This document shows, piece after piece, positions 26,986 to 35,380 of a stretch of 64,000 nucleotides of DNA. Under the pieces are notes generated by a model. It was not told where the DNA came from. It searched no databases and saw nothing but the letters and a program-made list of their open reading frames with translations. Where the stretch lies: the NCBI GenBank assembly GCA_963771545.1, contig CAVYTX010000003.1:1-64000 (forward strand). Reading direction: 5' to 3'. The stretch's first letter is position 1. Each line of letters begins with the position of its first letter. The DNA is from CAKZLS01 sp963771545. Its GTDB lineage: Bacteria; Pseudomonadota; Alphaproteobacteria; Rhodospirillales; Defluviicoccaceae. The translations under genes were made by a program, and so were the position numbers.

Positions 26986-27678
26986 ATGTCTCCGAAGATC
27001 ATATCGGTCTGCAATCTGAAGGGCGGCGCCGGCAAGAGTACGATCGCCGTCAACATCGCCTGCGCCATCGAGCGCCGGCACAGCGGCCCCTGCGTGCTCG
27101 TGGACGCCGACAAGCAGGCGACGGCGACCATCTGGGCGGAGTCGGGCAAGCTCACCGTCCGGGTCCTTGGCAAGGTGCTTCCGGAGGCGAGACCGGAGGA
27201 CCGCTATCCTGGCATGCTGTGGATCACCCAGATCAAGGGGCTGGCGGAGAAAAACGATTTCATCGTCATCGACCTGCCGCCGGGTCTGCGATTCTCGCTC
27301 GCGGCGGTGACGGCGGTCTCGGACCTGGTGCTGATCCCGGTCAATCCCAGCGGCATCGATTTTCACGCCACCGGCAGCTTCATCGATCTCATTCAGAAAT
27401 CCCGGGAGATCCGGGGGAGCACCAAACCCGAGTGCCTGATCGTTCCCAACCGGCTGGACCGGCGGACCACCATCGCCCAGAAGCTCTCCTTGTACGAGCA
27501 GTTCGGAGAACCCATCGCGCCGCCCATCGGCATGCGCACGGCCTTCGCCTATGCCTTCGATCACGGACAATGGATCGGCGACTTCGCGCCCGGCTCTGTC
27601 GCACATCGCGAAATCCAACAACTTCTCGATCACATCACCAACGGCGCGCAACCCGTCGAGGGTGAAGTCAGCGCGTAG
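26986..27678 (+). CDS. ParA/MinD-family ATPase
   Basis: Deviant-Walker ATPase of about 230 residues. The P-loop is CNLKGGAGKSTIAVNIA (signature lysine and KST), the second motif VLVDADKQATAT, and Walker B FIVIDLPPGL. It is followed by VLIPVNPSGIDFH, typical of ParA-type partition and positioning ATPases. ATG 26986 is preferred because the P-loop begins a few residues later, as usual; a TTG at 26947 would add 13 residues. No ParB gene or parS-like site is visible beside it, so it may be an orphan that positions a protein cargo or part of an accessory module. It is transcribed with the protease gene and convergent with the RTX gene. Confidence 0.87.
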   Translation: MSPKIISVCNLKGGAGKSTIAVNIACAIERRHSGPCVLVDADKQATATIWAESGKLTVRVLGKVLPEARPEDRYPGMLWITQIKGLAEKNDFIVIDLPPGLRFSLAAVTAVSDLVLIPVNPSGIDFHATGSFIDLIQKSREIRGSTKPECLIVPNRLDRRTTIAQKLSLYEQFGEPIAPPIGMRTAFAYAFDHGQWIGDFAPGSVAHREIQQLLDHITNGAQPVEGEVSA

Positions 27679-27743
27679 GAGTGGAGCGCGGGCCGGCGAG
27701 ACCGGGGCTATACCCGCGGTCCGCCGTTCGCGCCATTCGACCG

Positions 27744-30700
27744 CTAAACAAGAAGGTCGTTGAGGATGAAGTCGTCCTCCGCCAGGGTCGAGGCTCCGGA
27801 TACCGAGATCTCCATGTCGGCGGCACCGTCGCCATCCGCGTCGACCTGCACCAGGCCATGGTCGAAGCGCAGCTCGCCGGCGGCGCCACTGAACGCATCG
27901 GCGCCGATATAGGCAAAATCGATGTCGATCAGGTGGAGGTCGATCTTGTCGCCCTCCGCGGACTTGAAGCCCTTGATGCGGTCGCGAAACGCCTCGCCGA
28001 CGCCGCTGTCGGCGAGACTGCCGAACATGAACTTGTCCGAACCCTTGCCGCCGATCAGCACGTCCCTGCCGAGGCCGCCCTCGAGAACGTCATCGTCGTT
28101 GCCGCCGTTCAGGACATCGTTGCCATCGCCGCCGGTCAGGGTATCGTCGCCGTTGCCACCGACGAGGGTGTTTTTGCCGCCGTTACCGGCGATCGCGTTG
28201 TCCTCGTTGTTGCCGATGCCGTTGACATTGCCGAGGCCGGTGAGGGTCAGGTGCTCCACGTAGGCATTCAGCTTGTGGGTCGCGGAACTCTCGACCGAGT
28301 CGATGCCTTCGCCTTCGTTTTCGTAGATGCGGTCCTTGGGAGAATCCACCTTGTAGAGGTCGTCGCCGGCGCCGCCGAACAGCTTGTCGCTCTTGAGACC
28401 GCCGTCGAGGGTGTCGTTGCCGGCGCCGCCCACCAGCGTATTGGCCGCGTCGTTACCCGTCAGAGCGTCATCGAAGTCGCCGCCGATCACACCCTCGATC
28501 CCGGCGAGGATATCGGCGCCGCCCGCGCCGGTGTTCTGGACGCCGGCCACCGACAAATCCACCGTCAACGAACCAGCGGCATCGGCATAGGACGCCACGT
28601 CCATGCCCTTGCCCCCGTCGAGCGAGTCGTCGCCGAGCCCGCCGAGCAGGGTGTCGTTGCCGTTGCCGCCATCGATGGTATCGTCGCCCAGGCCGCCGTC
28701 GAGAACGTTATGCTTGGCGTTGCCGATCAGCACGTTGTTCTCGTCGTCGCCGGTTCCTTCAATGGCCTTGCCGGTGAGCGTCAGGTTCTCCACGTGGACG
28801 CCGCCGACCGAAAGGTCGAAGTCGACGGAGCTCAATATCGTGTCCGTGCCCTCGCCGTCGTTCTCGGTCACCACGTCGGCCGCGTTGTCGACTACGTACG
28901 TATCGTCGCCGTCGCCGCCGAGCATGGTGTCGACGCCCGCGCCGCCGTCGAGCGAGTCATTTCCGGCCCCGCCATCGAGCGAGTCGTTGTCGTAACTGCC
29001 GAGAAGGGTGTCGTCGCCGTCGCCGCCGAGGAGGGTGTCGTCGCCCTTGTGTCCGTCCAGCGTGTTGGCGTCGTCGTTGCCGGTAAGCACGTTGGCGTCG
29101 GTGTTGCCCTTGGCGCCGGCGGCACCGGCCCCGGCCATCAGCGTCAGGTTCTCGACATGGTTCGACAGCGTGTAGGTGTTCTTGCTCGCGGTGGCGCTGA
29201 GGGCGCTTTCCACGTGGACCGTGTCGGTCCCTTCGCCCTTTTTCTCGGTGATCGTGTCGCCCTTGTCGTCCACCAGAAAGAGATCGTCGCCCGCGCCGCC
29301 GGCCATCTTGTCCTTGCCGAGACCGCCGTCGAGCACATTATCCGCCCCGTCACCCTTGAGGTTGTCGTTGCCCTGGCCACCGACGAGATGCTCGAAGCCG
29401 TCGAGAATGTCCTTGCCGATGTTCTTGCCGCTGGCCGTGCCCTTCGCCAGATCCACCTTCACCGCCTTTGTGGCGCTGCCGAAGACGAGAGTGTCCGCGC
29501 CGTCGCCGCCATGATAGGTGTCATTGCCGGCGCCATCGCCGGCAATGACCCGATCGTCGCCGCCGCCGGCCATGATTTCGTCGTCGCCGGCGCCCGCCGC
29601 CAAGGTGTCGTTGCCGTCATGCCCCCTGAGCATGTCGTCGTCGGCGGTGCCGGTATGGTCGTCGTCGCCGGCGGTTCCCTCCCAGTATTCGCCCGAGACC
29701 ACGCCGTCGAAGTCGTCGGCATCGAGGGTCATGGAGTCGACGCCCAGCAGGATCAGCCGGTCGCCACCGGGAAGGTCGATCACGGTATCGCCAACGCCGT
29801 TGTCGCTCATCATGGGCTCGAGCGTCGCCCAGTCGCCGATGCCGATGCCGTAGGATCCGAGATCGATGACGTCCTGGCCCTTGACGAAGTCGGTGATGGT
29901 GTCGACGTCGGTCCCGGAACCCTGCTCGACCGCGAAGATATCGCGGCCCTTGCCGCCGGTCAGCGTGTCGTCGCCCAAACCGCCGTTCAGCCAGTTGCCG
30001 CCGGCATTCCCGATCAAGGTGTTGGCCTGGCTGTTTCCGGTGCCGAAGACGGCCGTCTTGCCGGTCAGAACCAGCTTTTCCACGTGGTCGAAAAGCGTAT
30101 AGTCGCCGGAACTCAGGACCGTATCGTAGCCCTCGCCCTCGAACTCTTCGATGAGGTCAGCCGCCTCGTCGACCAGGTAGGTATCGTCGCCGCTGCCCCC
30201 GGCCAGGGTATCGACGCCCTTGCCGCCGTCCAGCGAGTCGTCGCCGGCCCCGCCCTCGAGCGAGTCGTTGTCGTCATGCCCGAGCAGCGTGTCGTCGCCG
30301 CCGCCGCCGTGGAGGGTGTCGTTGCCTTTGTGGCCGTCCAGCTTGTTGGCGTGGTCGTTGCCGGTGAGCACATTGGCGTCGGTGTTGCCCTTGCCGCTGG
30401 CGTCGCCGGCGCCCTCGCTCAGGGTCAGGTTGTCCACGTGCTTGGCGAGCGTGTAGGTGTTGTTGGCCGCCTTGCTCGATAGCGGACCCGTCACCACCAC
30501 GGTATCGGTTCCCTCGCCCGCGTATTCCACCGCCTTGTCGCCCTTGTGGTCGACCGAATAGGTGTCGTCGCCCAGGCCGCCGGCGAGCGTATCCTTGCCG
30601 AGACCGCCGTCGAGCCGGTTGGCGCCGTCATCGCCGAAGATCTTGTCGTTGCCGGAGCCGCCCTCGACGTTCTCGAAACCCAGCAGCGTATCGGCGCCGA

Positions 30701-33110
30701 TTTTGTTGCCGCTGGCCGTGCCGTCGGCCAAACTAACCTTCACCGCCGCCGTGGAGCCGGCGAAGGACACCACGTCGATCCCGTCGCCGCCGTCGAGGGT
30801 GTCGTTGCCGCGGCCGCCCTCCACCGTATCGTCGCCCAATCCGCCGGTCAGGGAATTGTCTCCGTCGTTGCCGATGATGACATTGTCATCGTCGTTGCCC
30901 GCGCCGTCGATGTCGGCATCGCCGGTCAGAACCAGCGCCTCGAGGTTCTCGCCCAGGGTATAGCCGATGGATGACTCGACCGTGTCGGTCCCGGCGCCGG
31001 CGTCTTCCGTGACCGTATCGCCCGCATTGTCGACCACATACCGGTCGTCGCCGACGCCGCCCGCCATGACGTCCGCGCCTTCGCCGCCGTCGAGGACATC
31101 GTGACCCGCGAAGCTGCGTCCCCAAAGATCTCCGTAAACCACGTACGCCGCTCCGGCCTCGTTGCCGCCCTCGCCGTTCCATCGAGCGCCAATCAAAAGG
31201 TCACCGATGCCGTCGCCGTTGACATCGCCAGCCGCCGAAACGGATGTTCCCGCGGCGTCACCGTTGGCTTCGCCGAAGATTTCGAAACCGAAGGAATCGA
31301 TGTCGCCGAGATCGATGGTGGAGGCAAGCGAGTCATTTCCGAAAACGACGTAGGCGCTGCCCGCCCGGTCGCCTCCGGCCAGGTCAAGGTCGGCGCCGAT
31401 CATCAGGTCCGCGAAACCGTCTTGGTTGATATCGCCGAGACCGGTGACGGACCAGCCCATATCGTCGAAGGAATTTTCGCGCGAGAAGGTCACGAAGTCG
31501 GGACCGGGTGTGTTCAAATCAATGGACAGGGCGGGGGTATCGCTACCGTAGATCAGATAGGCCGCGCCGCCTCCGTCGAAGCCGTGATTGGGCGCACCGA
31601 TCAGTACGTCGTCGAAACCGTCTCCATTTACGTCGCCGACTCCCGAGACGGAGCGGCCGGTCCAGTCAAAATTATCAATGCCATTGATCTGCACGCCGCC
31701 GGCGCCGAGCGCGGACAGGTCCACGTCGCCGGGGGTATTGCTGCCAAATACGACGTACGCTTTGCCGGGCTGAAAAGCCAATCGTTCGGGAGCGCCGACA
31801 ATCAGGTCGTTCACTCCGTCGCCGTTGAAATCACCGGCGCTGGAAATCGAATAGCCAGACTCATCGTTACTGGCGGCTCCGGTTATCCTGTAACCACCGT
31901 TGCCGAGGGCGCCGATATCGAGTGTGGGCGAAAACGGGGCGTCCTTGCCAAAGATTACGTAGGAAATGCCCGCTCTGAGTTCTCCATCCACCTCTTTCTG
32001 ACTCGAACTCACCGCAATGTCGTCGATGCCGTCGCCATTGACGTCGCCGACGCTTGCCAACGAGGAGCCCATGCCGTCGCCGGCACTCTCACCCGTGATT
32101 TTGACGCCATCCGTACCCAGAGTGTCGAGATCGATGGTGGTTGAAAAGGGTGTATTCCTTCCGAACACCACGTAGACGCTATTGTCCGTCCCGCTGCCGG
32201 GCGCGCCGATCAGAAGATCGTCGATGCCGTCGTTGTTGAGGTCACCGGCACCCGAAACCGAAATTCCCACCCCTTCACCGGGAACCCCGCCAATGATCTT
32301 GATGCCCTTGGCGCCAAGATTGAAAAGATCGATGTTGGTTGCGGGCGCATCCGACCCGAAAATGACATAAGCCGCGCCGCCTAGGTTCGCGCCTTCGTCG
32401 TTCCCGGGCGCGCCGACTAGCACATCGTCGTAGCCGTCGCCGTTGATGTCGCCCACGCCCGCCACGGAGGTGCCGGCATTATCGAACGCCGCCTCGCCGA
32501 CGAGCTTGAACCCGCCGTTGCCGGCGACGTCCGACAGATCGATATTGAGCGGGATCGGCGCGCCCTTGCCGAGGGGGCCGGCCACCTCGGTGACCGCGCC
32601 GTCGCCGCTCAGGGTGTCGTTGCCGGCGCCGCCCATCAGCGTGTCGTCGCCGGCGCCGCCGTCGAGGCTGTCGGCGCCGTCATCGCCCTTGAGCGTGTCG
32701 TCGCCGGCGTCGCCGGATAGGGTGTCGTCGCCTGCGTAACCCCACAGGTCATCGCCATATTGGCTGCCCGAGAGGCCGTCGGCGCCGCCCAGAATGGATT
32801 GCATCAGACCGTTGGCGTCGTTGGCGTTCACGAAACCGACGATGGCGGGAACGTCGATGGCGATGTCCGCCAGGGTCAGGGTAGCGCGCCCGTCCGTTAC
32901 CGCCACCACGCCGGAGATGTCGCCGGCAACCGGGTTGCCGTCGAGATCCGCCGTAAACCCGGTTCCGGTCAGCTCGATATAATTGTCGTCGTCATCGAAG
33001 AATTTGATCAGCGTATCAGTGACCGACACGGTGTCGTAGTCGAACAGATCGTCGATGTTCCAGGTGCCGAACTCAACAGGTGCGTGGGTCCCCAACGTAA
33101 GTGTTGCCAT
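27744..33110 (-). CDS. Large RTX calcium-binding protein with seven FG-GAP repeats
   Basis: An intact 1788-residue acidic secreted protein. After an N-terminal domain (about 1-110) and a short RTX block (GYAGDDTLSGDAGDDTL), residues about 190-660 carry seven FG-GAP/integrin-alpha-like repeats, each with GDxNxDGxxDxxxG (for example GVGDINGDGYDDVLVGAP). Seven blades would close a beta-propeller. The rest is a series of RTX nonapeptide blocks (GGxGxDxLx) separated by modules containing YxVDxxxD and GEGTDTV. The C-terminus (MEISVSGASTLAEDDFILND) looks like a type I secretion signal region. Such proteins are exported through HlyBD/TolC-type systems and fold on binding Ca2+ outside; no such exporter is in the window. 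The very long open frames on the opposite strand are composition artefacts of this repeat. Confidence 0.93.
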   Translation of the reverse strand: MATLTLGTHAPVEFGTWNIDDLFDYDTVSVTDTLIKFFDDDDNYIELTGTGFTADLDGNPVAGDISGVVAVTDGRATLTLADIAIDVPAIVGFVNANDANGLMQSILGGADGLSGSQYGDDLWGYAGDDTLSGDAGDDTLKGDDGADSLDGGAGDDTLMGGAGNDTLSGDGAVTEVAGPLGKGAPIPLNIDLSDVAGNGGFKLVGEAAFDNAGTSVAGVGDINGDGYDDVLVGAPGNDEGANLGGAAYVIFGSDAPATNIDLFNLGAKGIKIIGGVPGEGVGISVSGAGDLNNDGIDDLLIGAPGSGTDNSVYVVFGRNTPFSTTIDLDTLGTDGVKITGESAGDGMGSSLASVGDVNGDGIDDIAVSSSQKEVDGELRAGISYVIFGKDAPFSPTLDIGALGNGGYRITGAASNDESGYSISSAGDFNGDGVNDLIVGAPERLAFQPGKAYVVFGSNTPGDVDLSALGAGGVQINGIDNFDWTGRSVSGVGDVNGDGFDDVLIGAPNHGFDGGGAAYLIYGSDTPALSIDLNTPGPDFVTFSRENSFDDMGWSVTGLGDINQDGFADLMIGADLDLAGGDRAGSAYVVFGNDSLASTIDLGDIDSFGFEIFGEANGDAAGTSVSAAGDVNGDGIGDLLIGARWNGEGGNEAGAAYVVYGDLWGRSFAGHDVLDGGEGADVMAGGVGDDRYVVDNAGDTVTEDAGAGTDTVESSIGYTLGENLEALVLTGDADIDGAGNDDDNVIIGNDGDNSLTGGLGDDTVEGGRGNDTLDGGDGIDVVSFAGSTAAVKVSLADGTASGNKIGADTLLGFENVEGGSGNDKIFGDDGANRLDGGLGKDTLAGGLGDDTYSVDHKGDKAVEYAGEGTDTVVVTGPLSSKAANNTYTLAKHVDNLTLSEGAGDASGKGNTDANVLTGNDHANKLDGHKGNDTLHGGGGDDTLLGHDDNDSLEGGAGDDSLDGGKGVDTLAGGSGDDTYLVDEAADLIEEFEGEGYDTVLSSGDYTLFDHVEKLVLTGKTAVFGTGNSQANTLIGNAGGNWLNGGLGDDTLTGGKGRDIFAVEQGSGTDVDTITDFVKGQDVIDLGSYGIGIGDWATLEPMMSDNGVGDTVIDLPGGDRLILLGVDSMTLDADDFDGVVSGEYWEGTAGDDDHTGTADDDMLRGHDGNDTLAAGAGDDEIMAGGGDDRVIAGDGAGNDTYHGGDGADTLVFGSATKAVKVDLAKGTASGKNIGKDILDGFEHLVGGQGNDNLKGDGADNVLDGGLGKDKMAGGAGDDLFLVDDKGDTITEKKGEGTDTVHVESALSATASKNTYTLSNHVENLTLMAGAGAAGAKGNTDANVLTGNDDANTLDGHKGDDTLLGGDGDDTLLGSYDNDSLDGGAGNDSLDGGAGVDTMLGGDGDDTYVVDNAADVVTENDGEGTDTILSSVDFDLSVGGVHVENLTLTGKAIEGTGDDENNVLIGNAKHNVLDGGLGDDTIDGGNGNDTLLGGLGDDSLDGGKGMDVASYADAAGSLTVDLSVAGVQNTGAGGADILAGIEGVIGGDFDDALTGNDAANTLVGGAGNDTLDGGLKSDKLFGGAGDDLYKVDSPKDRIYENEGEGIDSVESSATHKLNAYVEHLTLTGLGNVNGIGNNEDNAIAGNGGKNTLVGGNGDDTLTGGDGNDVLNGGNDDDVLEGGLGRDVLIGGKGSDKFMFGSLADSGVGEAFRDRIKGFKSAEGDKIDLHLIDIDFAYIGADAFSGAAGELRFDHGLVQVDADGDGAADMEISVSGASTLAEDDFILNDLLV

Positions 33111-33784
33111 CGTGTCCTCGGTTCTGCTGTCTATGTTTGAAAGGCGCTATCGGTTGTTCTTGCTCTCCCCGCGCCTCGCGAGCGTGCGTCTTGGTGGATT
33201 GGCTGTCAGGCCATGGCCCCGTCCGGACTTGCGTGACGGAAGCGGTGTGGAACCGCGCGCTTCATGCTCCTGCGTGCCGCCGCTGTTTCGCGTGGAGCCT
33301 TGCGCGCGGTCCCGTTCCGGTGTTCGAAGCAAAGTATGCGCGAATCGCCGGCCGTCCCTGGCCGATGCACTCCTCGTCTCCCCGGCCTGTCGTGGTTCGG
33401 GGGAGCGGGTTTGCGGTGCGTGGTGATTTTTGCATCGAGTGCCTGACCAATTATTCTCGTATAACTAGAACAAATTTCGAGGCTAATTGTTAAGCCCCAA
33501 ACGGGGAGAACTATAAAATTTTATGCAACTTAAAGCTGTTTTCACGCAAAAACAACTGGTTGACGCGCCCCTTGGCGCAGAAATAAAATGCGATTCGCCG
33601 GATACACGTTAACGATTGCTGTGCGCGCTCGCTCGAAACGATGTAAAACTACCCTCATAGGTCGCATACAATCGAGCCGCGGGAATGCCGGGGCGGATGT
33701 CGTTAAACTCCGCGTTTTGTTGCGTTCGGGCGGGACTGCTGGCAGTCTCTTTCGGTGCACCTCAAGATTGAGGGGAGGGAACCC
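33111..33784. promoter_or_regulatory. Divergent intergenic region between the RTX gene and the GH108 operon
   Basis: This 674-base gap has no convincing gene. It becomes AT-rich from about 33440 to 33610, in contrast to its surroundings, and includes a possible plus-strand promoter at 33487-33517 (TTGTTA and TATAAA separated by 19 bases). The spacing is longer than ideal. The RTX promoter should also lie here but no clear motif was found on the minus strand. Confidence 0.35.
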
Positions 33785-34399
33785 ATGCCGTCGGCTGCTT
33801 TCGAAGCTTCGCTGCCGTTCATTCTCCGCTGGGAGGGTGGATACGTGAACCATCCCAACGACCCGGGCGGAGCAACCAACAAGGGCGTCACACAGAAAGT
33901 CTACGACGCTTGGCGGCGCAAGCAGGGATTGCCGCCCCGCGGCGTCAAGGAAATTCAGGATACCGAAGTTCAGGCCATCTACGAGACCGGCTATTGGTTG
34001 CCGCCGCGCTGCAACGAGCTGCAGCGGCACCTCGACCTGGTTCAGTTCGACACCGCCGTGAACATGGGCGCCGGTCGCGCGGTTCGGTTCCTGCAAGCGG
34101 CGGTGGGCTGCACCGTGGACGGCGGCTTTGGGCCGAACACGTTAGGGGCCGTCGACAGCGGCGATCTGGGCACGACGCTCGTTGCTTACTGCGGCGAACG
34201 CGAGGCGTACTATCGCCGGCTCGCGGAGCGAAATCCGAAACTCAAGGTTTTCCTTAAGGGCTGGTTGAACCGCCTCAACGCGTTGCGCAAGGAGGTCGGT
34301 CTGCCGGGCTACGAGGCGGCGGCGTCCCTCGACTTCGGCGACACGGACCACATCGCCAAGGTTCCGGACCTGGGCGTCGATCCGGACTATGATATTTAA
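33785..34399 (+). CDS. Glycoside hydrolase family 108-type lysozyme-like protein
   Basis: A 204-residue peptidoglycan hydrolase-like protein. The N-terminal FILRWEGGYVNHPNDPGGATNKGVT is the diagnostic GH108 signature (Glu in RWEGGY is the catalytic acid) of phage endolysin and TtsA/ZliS-type secretion-helper muramidases. The C-terminal half (FDTAVNMGAGRAVRFLQAAVG, then VDGGFGPNTL) matches the peptidoglycan-binding-like C domain of the family. GAGGGGAGGGA precedes ATG 33785. No signal peptide is seen, as usual for phage-type or effector-type muramidases. It is the first gene of a three-gene operon with a hydrolase and a protease; no holin or phage structural gene is near. Confidence 0.88.
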   Translation: MPSAAFEASLPFILRWEGGYVNHPNDPGGATNKGVTQKVYDAWRRKQGLPPRGVKEIQDTEVQAIYETGYWLPPRCNELQRHLDLVQFDTAVNMGAGRAVRFLQAAVGCTVDGGFGPNTLGAVDSGDLGTTLVAYCGEREAYYRRLAERNPKLKVFLKGWLNRLNALRKEVGLPGYEAAASLDFGDTDHIAKVPDLGVDPDYDI

Positions 34400-34431
34400 G
34401 CGCCAACGATGCATTCGAGGGGGAGCATTCC

Positions 34432-35370
34432 ATGCCTCATGTGACCTTCATCCACGGGATCGCCAACAAGCCGCCGGCCGACGATCTTCTGCGAATTTTC
34501 CGCGACGCCATCGCCAATGGAAGCGAGCCCTTGCCGCTTGGGGATCTCGGCGTGTCGACCTCGTCGGTGTACTGGGCCGACCTGCTCTACGAAAAACCGG
34601 ACGACAACCTGTCGGCATACGAAGGGGTCGCCGAGAACTCGGCGCAAGCCATAGACGGCGGCGGCGGCGCACCCCCGCCGGCCGCGCGGACGGCCGAGGA
34701 ACGGGCCTTCATCGACGCTCTTCGCTCACAGTTGACGGGGTACTCCGACGCCGAGCTGGAAACCGCCGAGCCGCCGCCGGTGCCGGACCAGCCGCACGGC
34801 GCCCTCGAGCGTATCCCGCTTCCCTGGTTCATCAAGAAACACTTCCTCAATGCCTATCTGCGCGATGTCCACCATTACCTGTTCGACGTGGAATTCGCCC
34901 CCCCGGGACGGCCGGCCACGCACATCCAACAGACCATCCGCCGGCGCTTCGTGGACACCGTCGCGGACCCCATGGTAACGCGGCCGCACGTGGTCATTGC
35001 CCATAGCATGGGCACGGTGATCGCCTACGATTGTCTGAAACGGGTCGCCGACTGTGTGCCGGTGGACGGTCTGATCACCTTGGGCAGCCCGCTCGGCATC
35101 GACGAAGTCCAGGACAAGCTGCAGCCGGGCTGGAGCCGCGAGGACGGCTTTCCCGGCGACAAGGTGGGCTTGTCCTGGGTCAATCTCTATGACCATCTGG
35201 ATCCGGTCTGCGGTCTCGATCCCGTGCTCGCCAACGATTTCCGCCGGAACGGAAACTCGAAGATCGAGGACATCGAGGTCAACAACGGCGGTCTGTGGCG
35301 GCATTCGATCCAAAAGTATCTGCGCCAGCGCGCGCTGAGCAAGGCCGTCAAGGGTTTGCTCGCCCTTTGA
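34432..35370 (+). CDS. Alpha/beta-hydrolase (lipase/esterase-like)
   Basis: A 312-residue predicted alpha/beta-hydrolase. The N-terminal strand VTFIHGIANKP supplies the oxyanion HG-type motif, and the nucleophile elbow is VVIAHSMGTVIAYD (Ser near residue 191). Downstream acid and His candidates lie in LDPVCGLD and GLWRHSIQ, in the usual order. A hydrophilic insertion (about 80-125) separates the first strand from the rest. No signal peptide. AGGGGGAGCATTCC precedes the ATG. It begins 32 bases after the GH108 gene and ends 10 bases before the protease-fusion gene, suggesting one transcription unit. Substrate unknown; lipid or ester hydrolysis is inferred from fold only. Confidence 0.75.
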   Translation: MPHVTFIHGIANKPPADDLLRIFRDAIANGSEPLPLGDLGVSTSSVYWADLLYEKPDDNLSAYEGVAENSAQAIDGGGGAPPPAARTAEERAFIDALRSQLTGYSDAELETAEPPPVPDQPHGALERIPLPWFIKKHFLNAYLRDVHHYLFDVEFAPPGRPATHIQQTIRRRFVDTVADPMVTRPHVVIAHSMGTVIAYDCLKRVADCVPVDGLITLGSPLGIDEVQDKLQPGWSREDGFPGDKVGLSWVNLYDHLDPVCGLDPVLANDFRRNGNSKIEDIEVNNGGLWRHSIQKYLRQRALSKAVKGLLAL

Positions 35371-35380
35371 GGATCCCGCC

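Noticed and set aside
27681..30482. A 933-codon open frame antisense to the RTX gene
   Set aside because: It is valine/alanine-rich low-complexity translation of the RTX repeat in the opposite strand, has no domain and no ribosome site, and the sense frame is a perfect RTX protein.
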